The position numbers and the translations under genes are program-made. Shown here one piece after another: positions 33,424 to 41,952 of a DNA stretch of 64,000 bases. The stretch is from Pseudomonas sp. C2B4 (GTDB lineage: Bacteria; Pseudomonadota; Gammaproteobacteria; Pseudomonadales; Pseudomonadaceae): the NCBI RefSeq assembly GCF_013359695.1, contig NZ_JABFMU010000026.1:16371-80370 (forward strand). Direction: 5' to 3'. Below the pieces are notes generated by a model. It was given only the letters and a program-made list of their open reading frames with translations, did no database searches and was not told the origin of the DNA. The stretch's first letter is position 1. Every line of letters begins with the position of its first letter.

Positions 33424-34218
33424 ATGACACTCTCGTTGGACGACATCGCCTGGCACCGTTCGGTGGGGCAATTGATCGACGCCCTGGACAAGCCCAACTT
33501 CTGGACGCAACTCGTGCGTCTGCTGGATCAATACGTGCCCTGCGACAGCTGGGTGGCGCTGCTGTTCAGTGCCGACCAGCACCCGCAGGTATTCGCCGAA
33601 TGCCCTGGCGAGGACGGTAGCCCCGACCAGTTGTTCCAGGACTACCTGCGCGGCCTGTACCTGCTCGATCCGTTCTACATCGCCTGCCGCGAGCAATCGA
33701 GCAGCGGTTTGTATCGCCTGTCGGAAGTCGCGCCGGAGCATTTCGAACTCACCGAGTACTATCAACGATACTTTCGTGTGAATGTCGTGGCCGACGAAAT
33801 CCAGTTTAATTGTCAGCTCGAAGGCGACCGCACGCTGTGCCTGTCACTGGGCAGCCAGCAGCGCTTCAGCACGCAGCAGATTGCCTTGCTGTCGCTGATC
33901 CAGCCGTGGGTGCTGGGCCTGATGCGCCAGCGCCTGCCCTACGAGATCAACGAAAGGGTGGCGCCCGCGCCGGCACAAGGCGACTGGCGGGTACAGCTGG
34001 AAGCGTCGGTGCAACAACTCAAGGGCGCGCAATTGACCGCCCGGGAGCTGGATGTCGGGCGCTTGATGCTCAGCGGCTGCTCCAGCAAGGAAATCGCCCG
34101 CAAACTGGAAATCTCCATCGAAACCGTGAAGGTCCATAAGAAACACATGTACAGCAAGCTGGGGATCAAGTCCCAGTCCGAGCTGTTTTCGATTTTTCTG
34201 CAGGCACAAAATGCCTGA
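33424..34218 (+). CDS. LuxR-type transcriptional regulator
   Basis: A 264-residue regulator with a C-terminal LuxR helix-turn-helix: LTARELDVGRLMLSGCSSKEIARKLEISIETVKVHKKHMYSKLGIKSQSEL. The N-terminal 180 residues form a sensor domain of unknown ligand, rich in aromatic residues (DQYVPCDSWVALLF); they do not show the conserved Trp/Tyr/Asp set of AHL-binding LuxR proteins clearly. There is no receiver domain. The frame is open far upstream to 32917, across the Nudix gene on the other strand, but the ATG at 33424 matches the real start (MTLSLDDIAWHRSVGQLIDAL). Target genes are unknown; the adjacent flavoprotein gene is separated by a REP pair. Confidence 0.82.
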   Translation: MTLSLDDIAWHRSVGQLIDALDKPNFWTQLVRLLDQYVPCDSWVALLFSADQHPQVFAECPGEDGSPDQLFQDYLRGLYLLDPFYIACREQSSSGLYRLSEVAPEHFELTEYYQRYFRVNVVADEIQFNCQLEGDRTLCLSLGSQQRFSTQQIALLSLIQPWVLGLMRQRLPYEINERVAPAPAQGDWRVQLEASVQQLKGAQLTARELDVGRLMLSGCSSKEIARKLEISIETVKVHKKHMYSKLGIKSQSELFSIFLQAQNA

Positions 34219-34245
34219 ATGCTGCCGTGGAACGCTTTGCTTTTC

Positions 34246-34336
34246 TGTGGGAGCGAGCCTGCTCGCGAAAGCGGTATATCAGCCAGCATTGATGTTGAAT
34301 GTTAAACCGCCTTCGCGAGCAGGCTCGGCTCCTACA
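34246..34336. repeat. REP pair (REPIN), last before the REP-free stretch
   Basis: Inverted copies at 34246-34269 and 34312-34336, the second with GGCTCGGCTCC. It is the last main-family pair before a gap of about 20 kb with none. Confidence 0.9.
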
Positions 34337-34385
34337 GTGTTTTGCGTGTAGCCAAAAAATTTGAGTCCGAACCCAAGGAAACCGT

Positions 34386-36005
34386 ATGAGCCTGTCACTC
34401 CTGAGCCGTTACGCCTTCTTTGCCGTCTGCGTGATATTCACCCTCGCCAGCCTGCCCTTTCTCGAACACGACTGGCTGTGGCCGATCACCGCCGTCACCG
34501 GCGTGCTCAGCCTGATCGGCATCGGCGACCTGCTGCAAAGCCCCCACGCGGTGCGGCGCAATTACCCGATCCTCGGAAACATCCGCTATCTGGTCGAAGG
34601 CATTCGCCCGGAAATCCGCCAGTACCTGCTCGAATCCGACAGCGATGCCCTGCCCTTTTCCCGGGCCCAGCGCTCGCTGGTCTACTCCCGGGCCAAGAAC
34701 GAAAGCGCCGACAAACCCTTCGGCACCCTGATCGACGTGTATCAATCGGGCTTCGAGTTCATCGGTCACTCGATGCGCCCGGCGCCCTTGAGCGATCCGA
34801 ACGGCTTCCGGGTCACGGTCGGCGGCCCGCAATGCACCCAACCGTATTCCGCGTCGGTGTTCAACATCTCGGCCATGAGCTTCGGTTCACTCAGCGCCAA
34901 CGCCATCCGCGCCTTGAACCAGGGCGCCAAGCTCGGCAACTTCGCCCACGACACCGGTGAGGGCAGCATCAGCCCCTATCACCGGGAGCACGGTGGCGAC
35001 CTGACCTGGGAGCTGGGCAGCGGCTATTTCGGCTGCCGCACCGCCGACGGTCGCTTCGACCCGGAACGCTTCGCCGCGCAAGCCCGGACGCCGCAGGTGC
35101 GGATGATCGAAATCAAGATGAGCCAGGGCGCCAAACCCGGTCACGGCGGGATTCTGCCCAAGCACAAGGTCACTCAGGAAATTGCCGACACCCGCGGCAT
35201 CTCGATGGGCGAAGACTGTATCTCGCCGTCACGGCACAGCGCGTTCTCCACGCCGATCGAGATGATGCATTTCATCCAGCAGCTGCGTGAGCTGTCCGGC
35301 GGCAAACCGGTGGGTTTCAAGTTTTGCCTGGGTCATCCGTGGGAGTTCATGGGCATCGCCAAGGCCATGCTGGAAACCGGCATCCTCCCGGACTTCATCG
35401 TGATCGACGGCAAGGAGGGCGGCACCGGCGCCGCGCCCGTGGAGTTCACCGACCACATTGGCGTGCCGATGCGCGAGGGCTTGCTGTTCGTCCACAACAC
35501 GCTGGTGGGCCTGAACCTGCGGGACAAGATCAAGCTCGGCGCCAGCGGCAAGATCGTCAGCGCCTTCGATATCGCCAGCGTCCTGGCCATCGGTGCCGAC
35601 TGGGCCAACTCGGCACGGGGCTTCATGTTCGCCATCGGCTGCATCCAGTCGCAGAGCTGCCACACCAACAAATGCCCGACCGGCGTCGCCACCCAGGACA
35701 CCCTGCGTCAACGCGCGCTGGTGGTGCCGGACAAGGCGCAGCGCGTCTACAACTTCCACCGCAACACCCTCAAGGGTCTGGCGGAAATGCTCGCCGCCGC
35801 CGGCCTTGAACACCCCTCTCAGTTGTCGGCCAAGCACTTGGTGCGGCGCATGTCGGCGACCGAGATCAAACTGTTCTCACAGCTGCATGTGTTCTTGAAG
35901 CCGGGGGAATTGCTGACCGGGGAAGTGAATGGCGAGTTTTATTCGCGGATGTGGCAGATGGCGCGGGCGGACAGTTTCGAGCCTAATGAGGTAGAAGCAG
36001 CCTGA
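34386..36005 (+). CDS. FMN-binding glutamate-synthase-family protein
   Basis: A 539-residue protein with the FMN-binding synthase domain of glutamate synthase (GltB type) but no amidotransferase domain. Two N-terminal membrane segments (YAFFAVCVIFTLASLPFL and LWPITAVTGVLSLIGIG) anchor it. Conserved parts include FNISAMSFGSLSANAIRALN, GEGSISPYHREHGGDLTWELGSGY and IVIDGKEGGTGAAPVEF. The cysteines SQSCHTNKCPTGVATQD are at the site of the 3Fe-4S cluster. These YerD-like proteins are widespread, and their reaction is not firmly known. Synthesis of glutamate by itself is unlikely because the glutaminase part is missing. Confidence 0.85.
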   Translation: MSLSLLSRYAFFAVCVIFTLASLPFLEHDWLWPITAVTGVLSLIGIGDLLQSPHAVRRNYPILGNIRYLVEGIRPEIRQYLLESDSDALPFSRAQRSLVYSRAKNESADKPFGTLIDVYQSGFEFIGHSMRPAPLSDPNGFRVTVGGPQCTQPYSASVFNISAMSFGSLSANAIRALNQGAKLGNFAHDTGEGSISPYHREHGGDLTWELGSGYFGCRTADGRFDPERFAAQARTPQVRMIEIKMSQGAKPGHGGILPKHKVTQEIADTRGISMGEDCISPSRHSAFSTPIEMMHFIQQLRELSGGKPVGFKFCLGHPWEFMGIAKAMLETGILPDFIVIDGKEGGTGAAPVEFTDHIGVPMREGLLFVHNTLVGLNLRDKIKLGASGKIVSAFDIASVLAIGADWANSARGFMFAIGCIQSQSCHTNKCPTGVATQDTLRQRALVVPDKAQRVYNFHRNTLKGLAEMLAAAGLEHPSQLSAKHLVRRMSATEIKLFSQLHVFLKPGELLTGEVNGEFYSRMWQMARADSFEPNEVEAA

Positions 36006-36116
36006 CCTCAAGGCTTCGGCGCTGACGGTTCGAATTGACCTCAGCGCTCGTCTTTCAATATGTAGAGGCGTGCCTCAATGCCTACGCCGCTCAATGTCAG
36101 CGCACGCAAAAAATCT

Positions 36117-36491
36117 TCATGTTTGGCGCTCGCGAAACAGGAAAAACATCGAAAAAAGAAAACCGCCAACCAGGCTGAGCGATGAGAACACTGCAACCGT
36201 CACAATGCCGCGCCATTGCAGGGCATCAGCAACATTTCCTATGGCAATGTTCAACACCGCCATGAAACCTATGAAGAGCAGGTATCTGTATAACAATGCC
36301 TTTGAATCAAACGTAAACACCGCATTCATATAGAAAGAAAAAGAGGCGGCTATGCAAAACCCAGCAAAATTGCTGGCGGTCTGACTAAGTTCGAAGGCCG
36401 TGACGAGCACAAAAAAAATCTGCCAATGCAGCAGCGTACTGAGAGCGCCGACTATCATGTAACCGCCGAACTTATTCCATAAAGCTCTCAT
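36117..36491 (-). CDS. GtrA-family membrane protein, orphan second copy
   Basis: A 124-residue four-helix membrane protein of the GtrA family, likely flippase for undecaprenyl-phosphate-linked sugar. It is a clear paralogue of the gtrA at 39084-39458 (shared blocks HWQIFF, ASFSFYMNA, TFDSK, YLLF, GFLFS). The ATG at 36491 gives the normal N-terminus MRALWNKFGGYMIVGALSTLLHWQ. Its own upstream region repeats a 17-base element also found before the first gtrA. No gtrB lies beside it in operon order; it is read separately, 144 bases after gtrII. Base composition is lower in GC than its neighbours. Confidence 0.8.
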   Translation of the reverse strand: MRALWNKFGGYMIVGALSTLLHWQIFFVLVTAFELSQTASNFAGFCIAASFSFYMNAVFTFDSKALLYRYLLFIGFMAVLNIAIGNVADALQWRGIVTVAVFSSLSLVGGFLFSMFFLFRERQT

Positions 36492-36552
36492 GCCGGCTCC
36501 TTGCAACTTTCACGTTTAAGGTGCCTGCAAACTAGAGCCACATCGCGCGACA

Positions 36553-36569
36553 TGTCTACTGTCAGAAAT
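36553..36569 (-). repeat. Repeated upstream element, copy before the orphan gtrA
   Basis: TGTCTACTGTCAGAAAT on the + strand, identical to 39508-39524. In both places CAGGT and then TTTCAGAC follow within about 24 bases. Each copy lies about 50-60 bases upstream of a gtrA start on the minus strand, so it may be a promoter or operator. Confidence 0.6.
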
Positions 36570-36635
36570 ACCAGGTCGCGCCCATTTCAGACTAATGACC
36601 GCCCACAAACGCGGATGCCTTGCCAACACGACTGC

Positions 36636-38144
36636 TCACCAACGCAGCGATTTGATCGGGGCCGGTTCTTTCATGACGATGAAACCGTAATCGCCGATCA
36701 GGTAGATCCGGTAATACGGGCTCTCCACCAGCGGCGAGTAATGCTGATACCCCACCCGTGTCGCATTGCGCCGCTCCCGCTCCGCGACCACGTTGGTGAT
36801 GCCCACCTTGGGCAGGTTTTCCGCCAGCATGTAAAAGTCGATGTTCAGCAGATAGTGCAGTACCGGCAATGCCTTGAAGGAGCCGGCGGCCCCCAGCAAC
36901 CAGTAATCGGAATAGGTCACCGACATATAAATGCGCTTGGCCTCGCGCAAGGCTTGATGGTTGCTGATGTCGCGCTCAAGGCTGTACAGCGCGCTGGTGG
37001 CGAAGGTCTTCTGCACGGTCAGCACCCGACCGTAGGCAAACGACAGCGACAGCATCGCCAACAACGGCACCAGCAACAGCAGCGGCAATCGCTCATGCAC
37101 CGACGCCAGCGCCAGACGACTCAGATAGAACAGCAGCACCAGCAGCACCGAAAATCCCATCAGCGTCCTGGCGCCTTCGTTGAAGTCGCGAAAGATCAAC
37201 GCCACACCCGACACCAACAGCATCACCGCCGGGACTGTCAGCACGCACAGCAGGCCGATCAGCATCCGCTTCGGCGCGCTCTCCTTGCGTGCGAGAACGT
37301 TCATCCCCAGGCCAACCGCCCCCGCAATGGCGCACAGCAACAACACGCCGAACACCCAGACAAATCCGCCATGGAACAGCAGTACGACTTTTTCCAGCAC
37401 CCGGCCAATATTAATGTCGACTTGCAGCCAGGGCTGTGCCGACCAATTGAGCAACAACGCACGATTCTGCCCCAGGAACGGATAAGCCGTGACGCAGTAA
37501 ATCAACCAGCCCAACAGCACCTGGGCGAACTTCCAGCCAATCAAGGCGCCCCACTGCGGCCAAGGCATTTTGTCATCGGCAGCCCTGAGCAACTCCAGAC
37601 AGCACAGCCCCAGAAACACATTCAGGCTGATCTGGTACAACCCCAATGCCAGCGCAATCAGAAACGAAGGCACCAGCCATTGCACACTGCGCGAAGGGTG
37701 GCGAAAGGTGATGGCGTAGATCACCGCCACCAGGCTCAGGGCCATGGGTGCGCCGTCATATTGATAGGACAGGTTTTGCAGCAGGAACGGGTTGTACCAG
37801 AGCGGCAACAGCACCAGGCAGCAGGCGATGGTCGGCTGGCGAAAGTAATGAAAGGTCAGGCTGGTGAGTGCCGAGGACATGGCCAGGGTGGCGATCAACA
37901 ACGGCAACGGGAAAATGTTCGGTGCCGCACCGGTGAAGGTCAGCGCGTTGTAGAACAGTTGGGTGAACAACCGCCCCTGCTCCGCCCAGGCCATGCCGGC
38001 GGAGAGCGAACGCCAGTTGTCGTCGATGTAGGGGTAGTCCGCGAGGATCAGCGGCAGGACATACACCAACGTTGCGAACAGGAAAAACAGCCAGGCCTGG
38101 CGGCGGCCGATTTCCTTGATGAAAAAGTCGCTGAACCGGCCCAT
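36636..38144 (-). CDS. gtrII: Glucosyltransferase of the GtrII type, O-antigen modification
   Basis: An integral membrane protein of 502 residues with about ten hydrophobic helices. The N-terminal FFLFATLVYVLPLILADYPYIDDNWRSLS with two Asp, and the extended C-terminal part, fit the GtrII (O-antigen glucosyl transferase) family. It would move glucose from undecaprenyl-phosphate-glucose onto the O-antigen at the periplasmic face. The ATG at 38144 is one base from the gtrB stop; an in-frame start at 38177 would overlap gtrB further. Together with gtrB and gtrA it forms the three-gene seroconversion cassette best known from Shigella phages. Which sugar and linkage cannot be told. Confidence 0.78.
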   Translation of the reverse strand: MGRFSDFFIKEIGRRQAWLFFLFATLVYVLPLILADYPYIDDNWRSLSAGMAWAEQGRLFTQLFYNALTFTGAAPNIFPLPLLIATLAMSSALTSLTFHYFRQPTIACCLVLLPLWYNPFLLQNLSYQYDGAPMALSLVAVIYAITFRHPSRSVQWLVPSFLIALALGLYQISLNVFLGLCCLELLRAADDKMPWPQWGALIGWKFAQVLLGWLIYCVTAYPFLGQNRALLLNWSAQPWLQVDINIGRVLEKVVLLFHGGFVWVFGVLLLCAIAGAVGLGMNVLARKESAPKRMLIGLLCVLTVPAVMLLVSGVALIFRDFNEGARTLMGFSVLLVLLFYLSRLALASVHERLPLLLLVPLLAMLSLSFAYGRVLTVQKTFATSALYSLERDISNHQALREAKRIYMSVTYSDYWLLGAAGSFKALPVLHYLLNIDFYMLAENLPKVGITNVVAERERRNATRVGYQHYSPLVESPYYRIYLIGDYGFIVMKEPAPIKSLRW

Positions 38145-38145
38145 G

Positions 38146-39087
38146 CTAAGGCCCGCGCGGCGGCTTGCCGCCGACAATGTCTTTGATCACATAACGCGGC
38201 CGGTGCTTGGCCTCGATGTAGATCCGGCCGATGTACTCACCCAGGATGCCGATCCCGATCAGTTGCACGCCCCCCAGAAACAGGATGGCGGTCATCAACG
38301 AGGGATAACCGGGCACGCTGTTGCCGTTGAAAATCTTGTCCAGGACCATGTACACCGCGTACAGCACGGCGAAAATCGAAATCCCGCCACCGACATAGGT
38401 CCACAAACGCAACGGCACGGTGCTGAACGACGTCACGCCTTCCAGCGCCAGGTTCCACAGCTTCCAGCCGTTGAATTTGCTTTTCCCCGCGACGCGGGGG
38501 GCCCGCTCGTATTCAACGACCACGGTGTTGAACCCGGCCCAGGACAGCACGCCTTTCATGAACAATTGATGCTCGGGCAATGTGCGGATCACATCCACTA
38601 CCTTGCGATCCATGAGACGGAAATCCCCGACGTTTTCTTCGATCCGCGTGTAGGAAATACGATTCAACAGGTGGTAGAACAACGAGGCACTGTGGCGTTT
38701 CAGATAGCTGTCGGTATGACGGTCACGGCGTTTGGCCAATACCACATCCGCACCGTTGCGCCATTGCTCGATCAGCAACGGGATCACGCTGATCGGGTCT
38801 TGCAGATCGACGTCCATCGGGATTACCGCGTCGCCGGTGGCGTATTCCAGGCCAGCGAACAGTGCCGGCTCCTTGCCGAAATTGCGGGAGAAGTTGATCA
38901 GCATGACCTGCTCGTCCCTCTGCGCCAACGCCGTGGCCCGGTCGGCCGTCAGGTCGGTACTGCCGTCGTTGATGAACACGATTTCCACGTCGGCATCGTC
39001 GAGTTTCAGCTCACGCCGCACGGCCTGATAAAACACCTCGATCGCCTGTTCTTCATTGAACACGGGAACGATGAGCGAGATCTTCAT
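38146..39087 (-). CDS. gtrB: Bactoprenol glucosyltransferase
   Basis: A GT2-family enzyme of 313 residues that puts glucose onto undecaprenyl phosphate at the cytoplasmic face. The N-terminus MKISLIVPVFNEEQAIEVFYQAV is typical; the nucleotide-binding Asp residues are in IVFINDGSTD and PMDVDLQDP. KFNGWKLWNLALEGVTSFS and two C-terminal membrane helices (VGGGISIFAVLYAVYMVLD and LMTAILFLGGVQLIGIGILGEYIGRIY) fit the family. The start at 39087 overlaps the gtrA stop by four bases, which fixes it against an upstream start at 39189. Confidence 0.9.
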   Translation of the reverse strand: MKISLIVPVFNEEQAIEVFYQAVRRELKLDDADVEIVFINDGSTDLTADRATALAQRDEQVMLINFSRNFGKEPALFAGLEYATGDAVIPMDVDLQDPISVIPLLIEQWRNGADVVLAKRRDRHTDSYLKRHSASLFYHLLNRISYTRIEENVGDFRLMDRKVVDVIRTLPEHQLFMKGVLSWAGFNTVVVEYERAPRVAGKSKFNGWKLWNLALEGVTSFSTVPLRLWTYVGGGISIFAVLYAVYMVLDKIFNGNSVPGYPSLMTAILFLGGVQLIGIGILGEYIGRIYIEAKHRPRYVIKDIVGGKPPRGP

Positions 39088-39458
39088 GGATGATGCTCGC
39101 GAAAGACCACGTACTTGGAAAACAGGAAGCCCACTATCAGGCTCAACGCCGAAAACAGCGCCACGGTCAGCAAACCATGCAGTCGCCACAGATCACCGGC
39201 ATGGCCCACCCCATAGCTCAACGCCCCCATCGCCGCCATGAACAGCAGATAGCCGCTGACCGACAGCTTGCTGTCAAAGGTGTAGAGCGCATTCATGTAG
39301 AAGGAAAACGAAGCGGCGACACAGAAGGCCGCCAGGTTGCTGACAGCCTGACGCAGGCCCGCGGCCACGCTGAGCAGGAAAAAGATCTGCCAGTGAATGA
39401 GGGTGTTGGCGATCCCTATCACCGTGTAACTGGAAAAGCCTTTCCACAACCGCCTCAT
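39084..39458 (-). CDS. gtrA: GtrA-family flippase of the gtr cassette
   Basis: A 124-residue protein with four membrane helices, the likely flippase for undecaprenyl-phosphate-glucose. It begins MRRLWKGFSSYTVIGIANTLIHWQIFF at 39458; the frame extends to 39539 but that part crosses the repeated upstream element. It is the first gene of gtrA-gtrB-gtrII read leftwards, with coupled overlaps. It has a paralogue at 36117-36491. Confidence 0.85.
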   Translation of the reverse strand: MRRLWKGFSSYTVIGIANTLIHWQIFFLLSVAAGLRQAVSNLAAFCVAASFSFYMNALYTFDSKLSVSGYLLFMAAMGALSYGVGHAGDLWRLHGLLTVALFSALSLIVGFLFSKYVVFREHHP

Positions 39459-39507
39459 GCTGACGCTCCTGGAGTAGAACTCGCACTCATCCCTAAGTAT
39501 TTGAGCT

Positions 39508-39524
39508 TGTCTACTGTCAGAAAT
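39508..39524 (-). repeat. Repeated upstream element, copy before the gtr cassette
   Basis: TGTCTACTGTCAGAAAT (+ strand), identical to 36553-36569, followed by CAGGT and TTTCAGAC as in the other copy. It lies 50 bases upstream of the gtrA start. Confidence 0.6.
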
Positions 39525-39700
39525 CGCAGGTTTGGCCACCTTTCAGACCAGCGGTTAAACGCCGCATCAACATTCCGAAATACCCCGACTTTGCAATTGC
39601 CGGCGAATCGGTCCACCCTGCGCGCCGCCGATGTGCGGCGGGCAGTCTGCCGCGCCCTGGGCTACTCCTTTGTTCAACATCTGTTTACGAGCTTGCCGTC

Positions 39701-40825
39701 ATGACGATAGCGCGCGATCACCGGATCGATTTTTTTCGCGGCCTGGCACTGATCTTCATTTTCTGGGACCACGTGCCCCACAACCCGTTGGGCCAGATCA
39801 CCTTGCGTAACTTCGGCTTCAGCGATGCCGCCGAAGTCTTCGTGTTCCTGGCAGGTTTCGCGGCCGTGCTGGCCTACGGCAAAGTGCTAGCACGGGAAGG
39901 CTTTCTGATCGCCTGCGTAAAAATCCTGCGGCGCGCCTGGGTGTTGTATGTGGTGCACATTTTCCTGCTGGCGATGCTGATGGGCATCGTGTTTTTCGCC
40001 AACAGCCATGTGGAAACCCGCGACCTGGTCGAGGAAATGGGCATGCACCATTTCATCAGCGACCCTCAGCAGGCGTTGATCGATGAATTGCTGCTGCGCT
40101 TCAAACCGAACCTGATGGACCCGCTGCCGCTGTACATCGTGCTCCTGGCCGGATTGCCGCTGGTGTTGCCGATCCTGGTGCGCAAACCCTGGGTGGTGGT
40201 AGCGATGTCGCTGGCGGTGTATCTGACGGTGCCGTTGTTCGGCTGGAACCTGGCCGCGATCAAGGACGGCGTGTGGTACTTCAACCCCGTTGCGTGGCAG
40301 CTGCTGTTTGTCCTCGGCGGTGCCGCCGCGATTCACGCCCAGCGTCCACGCGTACCGGCCCCCCGGCCATTGCTGCGTCAGCCGTTGTTCATGACCGCAG
40401 CGGTATACGTGGTCATTGCCGGGGTACTGACCCTCGCCTGGCGCTGGCCGCACATTCACGACGCGCTGATGCCGGCCAGCCTGAGCAACCTGCTGTACCC
40501 GATCAGCAAGACCAACCTGTCACCGGTGCGCCTGCTGCATTTTCTGGCACTGGCGTATGTCACCGCGAAACTGTTGCCCGATACCGGCTGGACGCAAAAC
40601 TGGCTGGCGCAGCAAAGCTGTCGCATGGGGCGTTTTTCGCTGGAAATCTTCTGCCTTGGCGTATTGCTGGCCCCCTTGGCGGACATGCTCAACGCCCTGA
40701 CCGACGACGCCTTCGCCATGCAGATCTTCACTGCACTGGTGGGGGCCGGGTTGATGGCGTTGCTGGGAGCCTGGCTGGAATTCAACAAGCGTTTGAATCG
40801 ATCACCGCAAACCGTACCCGCCTGA
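39701..40825 (+). CDS. OpgC-domain membrane acyltransferase-like protein
   Basis: An integral inner-membrane protein of 374 residues with about ten helices and the OpgC domain, a branch of the acyltransferase-3-like proteins. The N-terminus RDHRIDFFRGLALIFIFWDHVP is characteristic: the Arg and Asp lie just before helix 1 and the His is in DHVP. OpgC in other bacteria adds succinyl groups to periplasmic glucans. Since opgD is also in this window, the same role is possible here, though the gene could modify another surface glycan given the adjacent gtr genes. It is a single gene ending in a good terminator. Confidence 0.82.
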   Translation: MTIARDHRIDFFRGLALIFIFWDHVPHNPLGQITLRNFGFSDAAEVFVFLAGFAAVLAYGKVLAREGFLIACVKILRRAWVLYVVHIFLLAMLMGIVFFANSHVETRDLVEEMGMHHFISDPQQALIDELLLRFKPNLMDPLPLYIVLLAGLPLVLPILVRKPWVVVAMSLAVYLTVPLFGWNLAAIKDGVWYFNPVAWQLLFVLGGAAAIHAQRPRVPAPRPLLRQPLFMTAAVYVVIAGVLTLAWRWPHIHDALMPASLSNLLYPISKTNLSPVRLLHFLALAYVTAKLLPDTGWTQNWLAQQSCRMGRFSLEIFCLGVLLAPLADMLNALTDDAFAMQIFTALVGAGLMALLGAWLEFNKRLNRSPQTVPA

Positions 40826-40835
40826 TACAAAAAAG

Positions 40836-40865
40836 AGCCCCAGCCAATAATTGACTGGGGCTTTT
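40836..40865 (+). terminator. Intrinsic terminator after the OpgC-like gene
   Basis: AGCCCCAG (40836-40843) pairs with CTGGGGCT (40855-40862), with an 11-base loop and TTTT; an A-run precedes the stem, so it may also work leftwards. Confidence 0.85.
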
Positions 40866-40887
40866 GCATTCTGTGGCTGGGGTTTTC

Positions 40888-41062
40888 TGTGGCAAAGGAA
40901 TTCCTGTGATGAGGGGATTTATCTGTGGTGAGGGGATTCTTGTGGCGAGGGGATTCATCCCCGTTGGGCTGCGAAGCGGCCCCCTGCGCTCGGCCAAATA
41001 GATAAGGCTGTCCGGATTTACGACTGCTTCGCAGCCGAGCGGGGATAAATCCCCTCGCCACA
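40888..41062. repeat. RAYT-associated REPs, left flank, with three partial tandem copies
   Basis: A second REP family, unlike the main one. A full copy GGCGAGGGGATTCATCCCC with a GCTGCGAAGC arm lies at 40941-40980, and an inverted copy at 41023-41062. To the left three shorter tandem pieces start with TGTGG or TGTGA (40888, 40905, 40924). The pair stands 127 bases before the RAYT gene. Confidence 0.85.
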
Positions 41063-41189
41063 AAAAAGCCACTCTTACCTAAATTCTTCGGAAGAATCAG
41101 AAAATTCACTCAATGAATGAAGAGCTGATCACGGCCGTCCGCGCCTAGCCTGAAAACGTCACCAGACTATCTCACAAGGAGGCAATGGA

Positions 41190-41648
41190 TTGCCTACTCA
41201 GCCCAACTCCCACCGTTTACGCTTGGGTCGCCATTCCGAATGTGGCCGCGCTTATCTCATCACCACAGTTATCCACAAGCGCCAACCCATCTTTTCTGAT
41301 TGGCGTGTAGGACGCTTGCTTGTCGCGGAACTTCGTCGAGCGCATGACTCGGGACTAGTGAGCTCAATTGCCTGGGTTGTTATGCCTGATCACTTTCATT
41401 GGCTGATGCAACTGCACGAAAGCGATCTAGGGAATGTCATCGGCGCTACCAAAGCACGCAGCACCCAAGCAGTGAACAAAATGATCGGTCGACGAGGCCC
41501 GCTCTGGCAAACCGGTTATCACGACCGGGCTATACGCGATGGAGAAGATCTCCTGCCGTTTGCTCGCTATATCGTCGCCAACCCATTGCGCGCAGGGCTT
41601 GTAGAGAAAATCGGCGACTATCCACTCTGGGATGCCTGTTGGCTCTAA
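41190..41648 (+). mobile_element. REP-associated tyrosine transposase (RAYT), IS200-like
   Basis: A 152-residue Y1-type transposase. The HUH motif is in VVMPDHFHWLMQL and the active tyrosine is probably in WQTGYHDRAIR; ARYIVANPLRAGLVEKIGDYPLWDA is the RAYT C-terminal signature. The length is normal and the domain is intact, so it may be active. The start is TTG at 41190, seven bases after AAGGAGG; an ATG at 41185 is in another frame. Its cognate REPs flank it on both sides in mirror arrangement. RAYTs are thought to spread REP sequences while themselves staying as single, immobile, vertically inherited copies. Confidence 0.88.
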
Positions 41649-41682
41649 TGTCGAACACTACTTTTTGGGCAGCCTAGACTCC

Positions 41683-41840
41683 TGTGGTGAGGGGATTCAT
41701 CCCCGTTCGGCTGCGAAGCAGTCGTCAATCCAGACAAATCTGTCTATTGGACGGAGCGCAGGGGGCCGCTTCGCAGCCCAACGGGGATGAATCCCCTCGC
41801 CACAGTAAATTCCCTAATCACAATAAATCCCCTTGCCGCA
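41683..41840. repeat. RAYT-associated REPs, right flank, with partial tandem copies
   Basis: A direct copy starts at 41683 (TGTGGTGAGGGGATTCATCC), an inverted copy ends at 41804, and shorter pieces follow to about 41840 (for example AAATCCCCTTGCCGCA). This mirrors the left flank. The remaining bases to 41952 show no gene. Confidence 0.82.
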
Positions 41841-41952
41841 TAAGCCCGCTCGCCACTGGTCAGAGTGGATCCACGATATTTGGCCCTTCACAATTTTTTC
41901 ACCATCGCCAACCACCGTCTAAGCTTCAGACAAGTCCGATCAATCTGCGTGA

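Noticed and set aside
36501..38186. 561-codon plus-strand frame across gtrII
   Set aside because: Extremely rich in Gln, Arg and His, which is typical of a reverse-complement shadow of a membrane protein gene.
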